DNA of 64,000 nt from Chrysogorgia sp. JL179-B06 (lineage: Eukaryota; Cnidaria; Anthozoa; Scleralcyonacea; Chrysogorgiidae), in NCBI GenBank assembly GCA_035772405.1, contig JAYKKM010000192.1, positions 124,001-188,000 of the forward strand, given 5' to 3'. Each line of letters begins with the position of its first letter. Position 1 is the stretch's first letter. The notes beneath the pieces were generated by a model. It was not told the origin of the DNA. It did not search any database and saw only the letters and a list, made by a program, of their open reading frames with translations. The position numbers and the translations under genes are program-made. Of this stretch, positions 47,821 through 57,700 are shown piece after piece.

Positions 47821-49338
47821 GTGTTATGTGTAACATATGGTATGTTATATATGCAGAAAGCCCTTCGTGAGTACTATGGAAAGCACTACAAACTCGCGAT
47901 GGCTAACACATCAAAGGCTACACATGACGCAAAAGCAGACCTCATCAAAAAGTATCCTCACGCCACTTTAAGCAAATTTGAGTTCTATCCAAATATTTCA
48001 CAAGACGGTAAAATCATGAGTGTCGACGTATATTTCAGAAACAACGACATCCTCAGCACGGACATAACCAGCACAACCTTCAAAAACGATAAAAGCATGT
48101 GGAAGTGGCTACACAATAGTAAGTTCCCAATAATATGGCAAGGCGGTGGAACTATCCAACCATTGCCAAAAGGTCATAAGAACCACTGGAGGCTTTGGGA
48201 TGGTTATCCAACAGAGAACGTGTTAAATTATCCAGTGAATAACTTTAAAGTCTTTGTTAACCAAAATAGCTACTTCATGTCAAAGCTACCAACCTTACAA
48301 ATCACCACGTCAAAGACAAAATCAGAGTGGGATGACAACGAATCTTACTACCGCATTGTGTTTGCGACGTATTGTGCGAGTTTCTGTTGTGGGGTGTCAC
48401 TGCAACATTTATCAGTGTCACAAGAAGTTCACCCCGTGGTCACAAGTGTGATGAGATTTCATTTGTACTTCACCATTAGAAGACTTCTGAGAAGAATGGA
48501 GGGTGGTGAGACCATGAGATCAATAAGTAGAGAATTCAACGCTTCTGAATTGTATGGTAAGATTTCCAAAATCCCCAGAAGGCACTACTACCAGAATAAA
48601 GTCCTGAGCGATGGCACTTTAGGTGAGTCCAGAGTCTTCACACTCAACGACATCCATAATGATTATAAACGATACGTCGCGCGATTGTCAGACGGCTTCA
48701 CCAACATTGGACTGCAATATCTAAATCAGAGCATAGAGTCCTTTGTGTACTCCACACTTGGCGCGCAGGCGAGAACACGTGTGTCAGTCGTTGGTGGTTC
48801 TGCAGGAAGTCTAGAGACCCAACAAGAATTCCGCAAGTTGTTTTCTGACAGTGTTATACAGTACGACGTATCGACATGGATTCTCAACATGAATAAATCG
48901 ATTAGAGACACCAACGTTGTTCAAAATCTTGCAGTGTCGCCAAGTACATGGTTAATGCCAAGTAACGTGGTGATACTCAAGAATAAAATCGCTGGGTACA
49001 ACAACTTATTAAAGATTGCCACAGAGTCCATGAGATTTGGAGTGAACACTCGCTTGAATGCAACAACACCAACAATTATGGCTAAAAAAGTCCACCAAGA
49101 AAATGTGGTGACTAACTTAGTAGCGCCAACGACTGTGAAGAGAAAAGCTCACCAAGAAAGTGTGGTGGTGGTACCAACGACTGTGGCTAAAAAAGTTTAC
49201 CAAGAAAACGTGACACCACTTCCTGTGAGAAAAACAGTGGCCACCACCACAAGCGAGTCAGACACGACAACGTTGGCGATAGTGTTAGGGTTCTCAGCAG
49301 TCTCTGGCTATCTGCTAACCAAATACACCTTGAAGTAG
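47821..49338 (+). CDS. Highly variable tail-anchored protein (right allele)
   Basis: Up to 505 residues; by comparison with the left allele the start is more likely the ATG at MANTSKATHD (about 47899). It shares only scattered islands with the left allele (SKFEF, VLNYP.NNF, GVSLQHLS, MRFHLYFTIRR, LGAQAR, W..NMNK). Before the anchor it has a degenerate repeat, KKVHQENVV / RKAHQESVV / KKVYQENV, absent as such from the left allele. The last 26 residues (TTLAIVLGFSAVSGYLLTKY segment) are identical between alleles. Unknown function; surface-exposed, anchored by its C-terminus, by inference. Confidence 0.65.
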   Translation: MLCVTYGMLYMQKALREYYGKHYKLAMANTSKATHDAKADLIKKYPHATLSKFEFYPNISQDGKIMSVDVYFRNNDILSTDITSTTFKNDKSMWKWLHNSKFPIIWQGGGTIQPLPKGHKNHWRLWDGYPTENVLNYPVNNFKVFVNQNSYFMSKLPTLQITTSKTKSEWDDNESYYRIVFATYCASFCCGVSLQHLSVSQEVHPVVTSVMRFHLYFTIRRLLRRMEGGETMRSISREFNASELYGKISKIPRRHYYQNKVLSDGTLGESRVFTLNDIHNDYKRYVARLSDGFTNIGLQYLNQSIESFVYSTLGAQARTRVSVVGGSAGSLETQQEFRKLFSDSVIQYDVSTWILNMNKSIRDTNVVQNLAVSPSTWLMPSNVVILKNKIAGYNNLLKIATESMRFGVNTRLNATTPTIMAKKVHQENVVTNLVAPTTVKRKAHQESVVVVPTTVAKKVYQENVTPLPVRKTVATTTSESDTTTLAIVLGFSAVSGYLLTKYTLK

Positions 49339-49340
49339 TA

Positions 49341-50291
49341 ATGAGTCTAAACTATGGGTATGAGTCTGACGACCCTCACGATAAAATACTAAAGAGAACG
49401 AAAAGACATCTGGACGAAGATCCTAAATTAAGCGCGACCGGTGGAAGGATGTCTGGACTAATAGACATGCAAGGCTCAGCGATAAAAAACGTAGCATACC
49501 CAGTCGATGACTCAGATGCTACCAATAAAAGAACTCTAGAGCGACTATTATCAGGTTTCCTCAAGAGTCAGTCATATAATGTTGTGCTTGACTTCAACGT
49601 TAGCACACACGCCTTGAAAAACGTGGAATTTCACACCAATGGTTCAAACAACGTGAAAGCCATTGGTGAAACAAGCAAATTAGTGCAAAACAACCCAACT
49701 TATGGCCCTATTATCGGCATCAGCAGTGTAAGCCAAAGTTTTCTATCACCTGTGTTAACACCAATCCCACTTGAGTCAGGTCTCCATTTTAATTGCCCGA
49801 GTATGCAATGGTGTGATCTTTCTATTTTTGTTGTGGTGAGGTTACCTACTCGCACCGCTGGATCAAATTGGGAGACAATTATATCAAACGACGACGGTCA
49901 GTGGGATAAGTTCATAGGGTACAAGACTGGTATGACTAATGGACTCGCGTATGGTGGTAGCGTCCCAGCAATGGAGAGCATATGCACTATTCCGAGTGGT
50001 GTTGACCTCACAAAAATGCATATGATATCGATACACTGGCAAATGAGCAACTCACATGTCAGGGTCAACAACGTTAAGTCAACCGACTCAGACTTCGTAG
50101 CGAATATGGGAAAGATAGGCACACCCTATGGAACAATTTTTGGGATACATCGACCAAGAATACCACTCGCACCTTATGCGTACCCATCGTTGATAGAGTT
50201 CTACGGCGTGAAAATTGTGAGTGGCTACATGACAAACCGAGACATCATAATCATGGGTGGAGAAATGATGAAGGAATATGGTATAAAGTAA
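49341..50291 (+). CDS. Fibre-like protein (right A copy)
   Basis: 316 residues with the same length and domains as 16174-17124: MSLNYGYES start, tail-fibre-type unit (GGRMSGLIDMQGSAIKNVAY..DDSDATNKRTLE) and lectin-like C-terminal domain. It differs at only about 20 positions although the immediately upstream gene is strongly diverged. Confidence 0.55.
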   Translation: MSLNYGYESDDPHDKILKRTKRHLDEDPKLSATGGRMSGLIDMQGSAIKNVAYPVDDSDATNKRTLERLLSGFLKSQSYNVVLDFNVSTHALKNVEFHTNGSNNVKAIGETSKLVQNNPTYGPIIGISSVSQSFLSPVLTPIPLESGLHFNCPSMQWCDLSIFVVVRLPTRTAGSNWETIISNDDGQWDKFIGYKTGMTNGLAYGGSVPAMESICTIPSGVDLTKMHMISIHWQMSNSHVRVNNVKSTDSDFVANMGKIGTPYGTIFGIHRPRIPLAPYAYPSLIEFYGVKIVSGYMTNRDIIIMGGEMMKEYGIK

Positions 50292-50498
50292 ATGGGAGCA
50301 TGTTTTTCGAGACCTCATGAAATATATAAGATAAATAAGACGACTGATCACATGTTCAAAGCTGGTGGATCATTTGGTCGCGGTGACGTTACTCTCGAGC
50401 TCCACGCTGACATTGGTATGAGGTCTAAAAAGACTTACGGCAAACCTATTATGTTACCAGAGTCAGACACTGTGGGAGTGGTAGGAGACGTGACCTAA
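50292..50498 (+). CDS. 68-residue protein with acylation motif (right A copy)
   Basis: It starts MGACFSRPHEIYK: Gly2 with Cys4 and Ser6 suits myristoylation plus palmitoylation. Almost identical to the left copy. It begins directly after the fibre-like stop codon. Confidence 0.6.
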   Translation: MGACFSRPHEIYKINKTTDHMFKAGGSFGRGDVTLELHADIGMRSKKTYGKPIMLPESDTVGVVGDVT

Positions 50499-50506
50499 GT
50501 TATGTA

Positions 50507-50647
50507 ATGGGTTGGCTTAGAAAACTGGTTCGTAACATTAGAGACTTTTTCAGACGACGTAGAAAACTGAGGACTAATAAAACACACCTGCTGCATTGGT
50601 ACACAACAAACCAGATCTATAAAAAACCTGACACCTATGTCGAGTAG
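50507..50647 (+). CDS. 46-residue basic amphipathic peptide gene (right A copy)
   Basis: MGWLRKLVRNIRDFFRRRRK start and the same length as the left-copy frame. Its four differences are V/A, D/N, R/K and one silent change, a pattern consistent with a translated gene. It lies 8 bp after the MGACFSR gene; a TATGTAATGG context precedes it. Confidence 0.5.
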   Translation: MGWLRKLVRNIRDFFRRRRKLRTNKTHLLHWYTTNQIYKKPDTYVE

Positions 50648-50669
50648 TTTTTTTTGCGGGGCTATAGTA

Positions 50670-51431
50670 ATGGCAACCAACTCAGTGCAATTATTCGATG
50701 GTCATCAAATCACAACGGTTAACCACAACGGTGAAATATGGTTCAAAGCAAGAGAAGTCGCAAGTGCTCTAGGTTACGCTCGACCAAAAGATGCGGTCAA
50801 CGACCACGTCGAACCTGATTGTAAAATGAAGATGGAACAGACCTCGTTTATCAACGAACTTGGGGTCTACTCATTGACGTTCTCGAGTAAAATGGAGCGT
50901 GCGAAACACTTCGGAAGGTGGGTGCACTCAGAAGTCTTACCAAGCGTTAGAAAAAGTTTAGCTGACGTCGGTCTCAAACACAATCAGTTTAAAATGATCA
51001 CTGAGTTCGACCTTCATACGAAAGTTGTTGGTTTTCTTAGGAAATATTATCCAGAAGCTATTTTGATAGCCGCTTGTGGTGAAAATCAAGACACTTCAAG
51101 TAAAAGAATAAATTCGTGGAAAAAAGGTTACCAACGTGGAACGCCTGACTTGATTATTGCCAATGCAAACCGACAGCATAGCGGGCTTGTGATTGAGTTC
51201 AAGAACCCAGGTGGTACAGGCAAGACGTCCAAAGAGCAGGAGTCTCTGCTGCTCAGATACAAATCCGCTGGTTATCTAACACTCTTGTGTGACTCGTACG
51301 ACGACGCTATCACCGTGGTGATAAAATATTTCTTTGACGTTGGGTTTCAGTGTTCCCAGTGTTTTCGTAAATTTAAAAATAAATCAGCGTTAAGTAACCA
51401 CGAGAGACGTTATTGTAAAGAGACTTTTTAG
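50670..51431 (+). CDS. BRO-N / VRR-NUC nuclease / C2H2 zinc-finger fusion
   Basis: 253 residues from MATNSVQLFDG; an in-frame upstream ATG at 50637 is probably not used, because in the left copy that start overlaps the other small gene. Residues about 1-115 are a BRO-N domain (IWFKAREVASALGYARPKDAV, HVEPDCK, FINELGVYSL, WVHSEVLPSVRK). About 150-215 are a VRR-NUC-type PD-(D/E)xK nuclease (GTPDLIIANA, VIEFKNPGG, QESLLLRYKSAGY). The last 25 are a C2H2 finger (CSQCFRKF..x..LSNHERRYC). BRO-N domains bind DNA in baculoviruses and other large viruses. The fusion suggests a DNA-targeted nuclease used in replication, recombination or rival exclusion. Confidence 0.8.
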   Translation: MATNSVQLFDGHQITTVNHNGEIWFKAREVASALGYARPKDAVNDHVEPDCKMKMEQTSFINELGVYSLTFSSKMERAKHFGRWVHSEVLPSVRKSLADVGLKHNQFKMITEFDLHTKVVGFLRKYYPEAILIAACGENQDTSSKRINSWKKGYQRGTPDLIIANANRQHSGLVIEFKNPGGTGKTSKEQESLLLRYKSAGYLTLLCDSYDDAITVVIKYFFDVGFQCSQCFRKFKNKSALSNHERRYCKETF

Positions 51432-51499
51432 ACAGCGAGTAATGAGTCGAGTTAGCGCTCGTTCTCGTTGTTGAGACGACGCTCGAAGTGACAACTGCT

Positions 51500-51622
51500 C
51501 TAGCATTTTTTAAAGACGTTTTTTAACTCGATAAAAATATCTGCGAAACTCTCTCTCTTTATTTCACAAACCTTCTGACCACTGTGTGAAAAAATGTTTC
51601 TACGATACATTGGACGCTTCAT
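51500..51622 (-). CDS. Small conserved protein downstream of TK (right A copy)
   Basis: 40 residues, MKRPMYRRNIFSHSGQKVCE then a short helix; the left copy has 82. It follows TK on the same strand and faces the BRO/VRR-NUC gene tail to tail. Function unknown. Confidence 0.35.
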   Translation of the reverse strand: MKRPMYRRNIFSHSGQKVCEIKRESFADIFIELKNVFKKC

Positions 51623-51668
51623 GTGACCAATGTCTAAATTTAAAAAAGTGGGGTATCCGAGAACACCC

Positions 51669-52241
51669 CTAATTTTGTGTGGAAGGATGATGACGTCTGC
51701 ACACTGCACGATATTGCTCAGCACCACCAACAAACGATGGTCCTGGGTTGTATCTCCAATTGAATGGTGCGTCAACAGTTGTTCCGTAAGTGTCGCGACA
51801 AACGGCGCAATACGCTTTTAGAAAGGTGATGTCGTCTGCCATTGGGAACAACGTGTCAAGTTCACCAAGTCTTTTTAAGTGCTCCGTTGCTATGAGACCA
51901 CAAATAATGACGTGAATGCCAGCTTTGATGTACTCGCGAATAACTGGGAGTAGATCAGAGTACCAATGGCCCTCATCAATGCCAATGACGTCATAGTCAG
52001 CTATCTCGGAAGAACTCGGAAGGTTGGTGATTAACTTCGCAGGTAAACTGTCTGATCCAACAACAATGGTCTGACGATGTGTGGAGAACGCGTGGTCAGT
52101 TCGCCTAGTGTCACCTGTGTTGTTCATGTAGAGGACTTTGAGCCCTGATTTACTTAATGTGATTAACCTACGAAGAGTCTCTGTTGTTTTTCCTGCAAAC
52201 ATGGGACCAATCACGATTTCTAGTTTACCAACTTTTCTCAT
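51669..52241 (-). CDS. tk: Thymidine kinase (right A copy)
   Basis: 190 residues. P-loop GPMFAGKTTE, IDEGHWYSD and the CAVC / CRRHH zinc residues are intact. It differs from the left copy at about ten positions, including one extra residue after YSDLL. It shares its strand with the zinc-finger gene upstream (29-bp gap). Confidence 0.9.
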   Translation of the reverse strand: MRKVGKLEIVIGPMFAGKTTETLRRLITLSKSGLKVLYMNNTGDTRRTDHAFSTHRQTIVVGSDSLPAKLITNLPSSSEIADYDVIGIDEGHWYSDLLPVIREYIKAGIHVIICGLIATEHLKRLGELDTLFPMADDITFLKAYCAVCRDTYGTTVDAPFNWRYNPGPSFVGGAEQYRAVCRRHHPSTQN

Positions 52242-52270
52242 GGTTACTATACCCTCAGAGAAATATTTTT

Positions 52271-52966
52271 TTATTGTGGCGGAAACCGTCGTTCCATGTT
52301 GAATACCCGCTGAAGCTCTAAGTTTTTAAGATGAGACCTCGAGCTCTCGTGTCTCAAGCGATGCAGTGGGTCGTTGGTGACCACACCGCATGGGTGACAG
52401 GTGTACACGTTTTCATCTCTCACAAAGTGTCTGTGGGTGGGTGAGAGTACGTGGTCCCTGATATCATCCGCACCCAGTATCTCATTACACCCCACCTTGC
52501 AAACGTGAACGTTGCGGTTTGCGGCGAGCTCTAGCCACGCTTTGGCTTTGGTTGGGCATGGTTTCCACATAAGGGTCGCTAAGAACACTTGGAGGAAGTT
52601 ACCAAGTAACGTACCGTTGGACTCACGAGGGTTGTTCAAGTAGACGTCACTCGCTAACATAAGGTACTTGAATGATGAGTAACACCACACAGGGATTATG
52701 CTAGCTAATCTATCAGCGAGCTCGTTGACTCTTTCCTCCCGAAGATCAATCCAAGCGTCGAGAAGATGCCTAGTGCGGTTGACCTGAGAGCCAAACCGTT
52801 TTGGCAACCCTCCGTCGGGGTTGAGGTCAAGGAGTGGTGAGCATATTGAGAAGTACTCGTTTAAGACGTTGGGTCCAGGGGTGTCTTGTGGGGTAGACAC
52901 ACTGGTAAAGGCCGTTCTAAGCATGTTGGCAATATCTTCTTCGCTAACCTCTCGGGCTTGAGTCAT
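52271..52966 (-). CDS. Double U1-type zinc-finger protein
   Basis: 231 residues. An N-terminal helical region with LLDAWIDLREERVNELADRL and a hydrophobic middle (LLGNFLQVFLATLMW) precede two tandem fingers: CKVGCNEILGADDIRDH...H and CHPCGVVTNDPLHRLRH...H. The wide H-x5-H spacing is that of U1/matrin-type fingers, which bind RNA or DNA. It is the first gene of a TK operon and starts opposite the 114-residue membrane-protein gene across a repeat-bearing promoter. Confidence 0.6.
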   Translation of the reverse strand: MTQAREVSEEDIANMLRTAFTSVSTPQDTPGPNVLNEYFSICSPLLDLNPDGGLPKRFGSQVNRTRHLLDAWIDLREERVNELADRLASIIPVWCYSSFKYLMLASDVYLNNPRESNGTLLGNFLQVFLATLMWKPCPTKAKAWLELAANRNVHVCKVGCNEILGADDIRDHVLSPTHRHFVRDENVYTCHPCGVVTNDPLHRLRHESSRSHLKNLELQRVFNMERRFPPQ

Positions 52967-53017
52967 TATGTTATACTCCCAGAAAAAATCTTAATTTTTT
53001 AGTGCGTTTGGTCTGGA

Positions 53018-53075
53018 ACTGTGAGATACCTGTGAGGTCAACTGTGAGATACCTGTGAGGTCAACTGTGAGTAAG
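53018..53075. promoter_or_regulatory. 23-bp tandem repeats in divergent promoter
   Basis: ACTGTGAGATACCTGTGAGGTCA occurs twice head to tail, with a third partial unit, between divergent starts at 52966 and 53098. GTATAACATAATG-type sequence precedes the leftward ATG. The equivalent spacer in the left copy has the same words in a less regular arrangement. Likely binding sites of an element-encoded regulator. Confidence 0.55.
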
Positions 53076-53097
53076 ATAACACGTGATAATGTATTAG

Positions 53098-53433
53098 ATG
53101 GTTGAGGACTCACAGACGGCTGTTGAAGCGAAGATCACGGCTGATGTGAAGAGTGTTAAGGTGAAGGACCCAAAGCGCGTCGCTGCTGGTAAAAAGTTGG
53201 CTGAGATATCGAAAGCTGCGAAAGAAAAGAAAATGCGTGAAATGATAGTCAACGAGGAACAGGGTGGTGAGTGGAGCTATGGTTACATTGTTGGAACACT
53301 TGGTGTAATCATTGCTGGTGCTTCGCTATGGTACACAATTAGCAGTGAAAAAGAACCTGTGAGTACTGCACCAGCACCTGCGTCAGAGAACCACAAAACT
53401 CGTCGTCCAGCGTTAGACACATTTGACTCTTGA
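53098..53433 (+). CDS. Small single-pass membrane protein (right A copy)
   Basis: 111 residues; as 13056-13400, but the tail after the membrane segment (YIVGTLGVIIAGASLWYTI) is three residues shorter. First gene of the rightward operon. Confidence 0.6.
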   Translation: MVEDSQTAVEAKITADVKSVKVKDPKRVAAGKKLAEISKAAKEKKMREMIVNEEQGGEWSYGYIVGTLGVIIAGASLWYTISSEKEPVSTAPAPASENHKTRRPALDTFDS

Positions 53434-53448
53434 ACAAAACACACGACA

Positions 53449-53691
53449 ATGTATATGACTGCGATCGATCGAAAAGATCTTATGAACGAACTGTACGACG
53501 CGCTACTTGTTACGACTGGCGCTGTGGTAGTGAGTATGATTTCGAAAAAGGCTTTGGGGGAACCATTGGGAACACCAGAGACAGTGAAAGGCACAGTGAA
53601 ACTTGCTGCGGCTGTTGGTGCAGGAACGTTGTTAGTAAAATGGGTACAATCGAAAAAGTGGATACCGACAGATCCATTCAAATCAATGTAA
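53449..53691 (+). CDS. Small hydrophobic Polinton protein (right A copy)
   Basis: 80 residues, nearly identical to 12798-13040, with the two hydrophobic stretches and KKWIPTDPF tail. It lies 4 bp before the next gene. Confidence 0.6.
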   Translation: MYMTAIDRKDLMNELYDALLVTTGAVVVSMISKKALGEPLGTPETVKGTVKLAAAVGAGTLLVKWVQSKKWIPTDPFKSM

Positions 53692-53695
53692 GTTA

Positions 53696-54115
53696 ATGGC
53701 GAGCGTTGTGGCTGGAGGGATATTTAATGCAGTGGCTTTTGCAGGCGCTGGCTTTATGTTTTCAAAGTTTAACCACTCAGGCTATGAAGCTGAGATGAAA
53801 AGACATAACCATGCGTTGGAACAGCTAGCCAGTGCGAAAGAAGTGTGGTATGAGAACGAGGTCGCCAAGAAAGATAAGATCCAGCGTTTACGACAACGGC
53901 TCTCTGACGCTAATGCTGACATCAATGACACAAACCACGCGTTGGGAGAACTTAGAAGCGTAATGACCATACAGTACAGCGGACGAGTGTTCACTGACCT
54001 CCCGAAGATTGCGGATTACTACCAACCGAGTGCGGAAATGAAGGAATACCAATTATTGTTTGTTAGCGCGCTAGGTTTGGGTAGTGGAATAGCGGTGTGG
54101 GTACTAGTTCGGTGA
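53696..54115 (+). CDS. Conserved Polinton coiled-coil membrane protein (right A copy)
   Basis: 139 residues with a hydrophobic N-terminus, charged helical middle, YYQPS and hydrophobic C-terminus, as in the left copy. Confidence 0.6.
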   Translation: MASVVAGGIFNAVAFAGAGFMFSKFNHSGYEAEMKRHNHALEQLASAKEVWYENEVAKKDKIQRLRQRLSDANADINDTNHALGELRSVMTIQYSGRVFTDLPKIADYYQPSAEMKEYQLLFVSALGLGSGIAVWVLVR

Positions 54116-54140
54116 AAAAAGTGTTGGAGTAGTATAAGCG

Positions 54141-54725
54141 ATGGACAAACTTATGAGGCAGATGAGTTATGGCTTGACAATTGACGAGATCGCGAGTGAG
54201 ACGCAAACCGAGTGTGGAGACACCTTCAGAATTTACTACTGCTCGGATTGCGACGTTGTGAAACATCTAAGTGACTGCGGTGGGTACGCGTGTCCAAAGT
54301 GTGGTGACATCGAATGGGGTTACACTCAGAGTTACAGCGACATGAGACTCACGCGACTAAAAAGCGTTCACAAACGGTCTTGGTGGATGGGAAGGAGACT
54401 ACGGAATGTTGTGAAGGGTGAGCACCTTGAGTTGATAAAAGAGGACTTCCTGAAAGTTGTCAATGTGCTGCACTCATGCAATTTGGTAAAGGGTAGAAAT
54501 GTCAGCAGATATGGATACTACATTATTAGGTTGTGTCATAGAAGACGAGTCGAGACACTCAAGAAGGTGTCAGACCTCAAAGACGGGAAGGTGAAAGAGA
54601 AGTTTGACAACAATCTGTTTGGGGTGGTGTACCCAAAGCTGGGATGGTGTGAAAGTGGTGATCGTTATTACAACGAGTGGCTGGGGAAAAAAATAAATAA
54701 GCGTAGTGTATATAGAAGCCAATGA
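54141..54725 (+). CDS. Zinc-ribbon protein, possibly VLTF3-like (right A copy)
   Basis: 194 residues with CSDC and CPKC pairs and the WWMGRRLRN / RYGYYIIRLC core. The C-terminus is extended by several residues (KKINKRSVYRSQ) so that its stop overlaps the polymerase ATG by 4 nt, unlike the left copy. Confidence 0.5.
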   Translation: MDKLMRQMSYGLTIDEIASETQTECGDTFRIYYCSDCDVVKHLSDCGGYACPKCGDIEWGYTQSYSDMRLTRLKSVHKRSWWMGRRLRNVVKGEHLELIKEDFLKVVNVLHSCNLVKGRNVSRYGYYIIRLCHRRRVETLKKVSDLKDGKVKEKFDNNLFGVVYPKLGWCESGDRYYNEWLGKKINKRSVYRSQ

Positions 54726-57700
54726 GTCGGACTGTGAAAAACCCACTGACAAAAAGACGGGCGCATAAGACGAGTGCAGCCGTTGTCAATTCACTAACAG
54801 ACGAAGCGACCAACGTTCACGGCTTCTTTAGAGATCAAGAGGGACAACCTGTAGTCGAAGACCTCACACCGTCAACGCATCTGTTGGATCGAGCGCTGAG
54901 AGGGTTCACAAGGTCCTATGGAGTCGAAGTGATTGACGACAGAGACATTAATCAGGTAAATGGTAGTAGAAGTGCTGTCACTAACCTTTTGAGACGTGAG
55001 CTGGGTGAGACCAACGGAATGAAAGTGGTGGAGACAGTCAAGGTCACTTTTGAGAAAGTTTTAGAGCGTGATAAGACCACATACAAAACTGCCTACTTTA
55101 ACAGCGAAACGTTTGTCGTCATTAACGAGCATGACATCGAGGGTGTTGCCAATCGTGGATCGGAGCAGATTTTGACGCGGATAGCTGGGTGGTTATCTGA
55201 GGGGTCTGGATGGACTATCGACAAAATAGATGCACACTACGTTAATGTCGCTATTTACAGACCTTTGCATGGGAGTAGCTACATTGTGTTGCCAAAGGAG
55301 CTGCGCAACAGTATGAAGGGTCTGATAAACGTAAATAACGATGATGACAACGAGTGCTTTAGATGGTGCCACCTTGCACACAAATTTCCTGTTGGAAAAA
55401 ACTCTGACAGAACGTCAAAGTACGCTAGGCATGTCAGTGAGCTGAACTATGACGGAATTGACTTCCCAGTCACACTCAAAGACTACAACAAGATCGAGAA
55501 GGCAAACGATATTAGCATAAATGTTTTTGGGTATGAAAATAAGCAGCCATTCCCTGTGTACGTTTCTAAGGAAGCGTACCCTGACCATATGGACCTACTG
55601 TTGATAACTAACGACGTGGGCAACAAGCATTATGTGTACATTCGCGATTTTAACAAATTCATGTACCGTCAGACAAAGTATAAGGCGAGAAAGCACTTTT
55701 GTAGGTATTGTTTGCAGTGTTTCACCCGTGCGGACGTGCTTGAAAGTCATATTGAAGTGTGTTTGGTCATCAATGGGAAGCAAGCTATTAAAATGCCACA
55801 AAAAGGTGCGAAAGTGAAATATGAGAATTTTAGCAGACAATTAAATGTACCATTTGTGGTGTATGCAGACTTTGAGGCTATCACACAGAAGGTGCACACA
55901 GCGACACCATCAAGCGAGAGTAGCTACACAAATGCTTACCAGAGGCACGTTGACTGCGGTTATGGGTACAAATTAGTTTGTTGCTACGACAACGAGTACA
56001 GTAAGCCAGTAAAAGTGTATCGCGGTGAAAATGCAGTTAACAAGTTCATTGGGGAGATGTTAGAAATTGTCGAATATTGTAAAGAGACATCTGAGAGTCA
56101 CTTTAACAAAGAAATGATACTGACTGATGTCGATAAGAAGAACTTTGACGAGGCTAAAAGTTGCCATATTTGCAGTGTTGAGTACACTAGCGCTGACGTT
56201 AGAGTGAGAGACCACTGTCACGTGTCAGGTAAGTACAGAGGGTCCGCACATCGTCAGTGTAACGTGAACTTTAGATTGACTGATAAAATTCCTGTGATCT
56301 TTCATAACTTGCGCGGCTACGATAGCCATTTCATCATGCAGGAGATTGGCAAGTTTGGTCAAGACATAAATGTGATACCAAACAACATGGAGAAGTACAT
56401 GGCGTTCATGCTTGGAAAAAACTTAGTATTTTTGGACAGCTTTCAGTTCATGAGTAGTGGTCTAGACAACTTGGTGAAGAACCTACCAAGGGACGCTTTC
56501 AAGTACACGTCAGAAGTGTTTCGCGACGAGGGGTTGGCACTTATGACAAGAAAGGGGGTCTATCCCTACGATTATATGGACTCCTTTGAAAAATTCGACG
56601 AGCGCGAGCTACCCTCCAAAAAAGATTTCTACAGCGTTCTGAACGATGAGCACATCACGGAAGAAATGCACGAGCGCGCCATCGATGTGTGGGACTACTT
56701 CGACGTTGAAAGTATGGGTGGGTATCACGACCTGTATTTGAAAAGCGATGTGCTCTTGCTTGCCGACGTTTTTGAGAACTTTAGAAAGACATGCCATCGT
56801 GAGTATAAATTAGACCCTTGCCATTATTTCACATCGCCCGGATTGGCTTGGGATGCCATGTTAAAGATGACTGGAGTAGAACTCGAATTATTGTCCGACA
56901 TCGACATGTTCCAGTTCGTAGAATTAGGTATGCGTGGTGGTGTGAGCTACATATGCAACAGACATGGCGTGGCGAATAATAAATACATGAAGGGGTACGA
57001 TAAAGCGCAAGAGTCGAAGTATTTGATGTACCTTGACGCCAACAATTTATATGGGTGGGCAATGAGTCGAAGTCTACCTACAGGTGGCTTCAAGTGGTTG
57101 ACTGAGAAAGAAATAAAAAAGGTTAATCTACACGACTATCACAACAATAGTAAAAAGGGCTTACTGCTTGAAGTCGACTTGGAGTACCCAGACCATTTGC
57201 ATGACCTGCATAACGATTACCCGCTGGCTCCTGAGAAGATGGAGATAACTGTTGACATGTTGTCGGAGTACTGCACGAAAATCAAAAATAAGTTTAACGT
57301 GAGTGTTGGTGGTGTGAAGAAGCTGGTGACTAATTTGATGGACAAAAAAAAGTATGTGTGTCACTACGGAAATCTGCAGTTGTACATGGATCTTGGATTA
57401 AAAATCAATAAGATTCACAGGGTCCTGCAGTTTGACCAGTCCAAGTGGCTAGGCAAGTACATCGACTTTAACACAGTCAAGAGAACTGCGGCTAAGAACG
57501 CTTTTGAGAAGGACTTCTTCAAGTTGATGAACAACAGTGTGTTCGGAAAAAACGATGGAAAACTTGAGGAAGCGTGTGGACGTAAGATTAGTGACCACTG
57601 CGAAGAAATTAGAAAAGCTTGTCTCGAAGCCGACGTTTGTGTCTTGCAAGATATTTAGCGAGAACTTAGTTGCTGTCCACAAAGTTAAAGAAACGTTGAC

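Noticed and set aside
57540..57560. Programmed ribosomal frameshift in the right A polymerase
   Set aside because: The shift lies in a simple A-run without a heptameric slippery site plus a clear downstream structure. A second, unrelated shift follows, and related polymerases are single frames; mutation or sequencing error is simpler.
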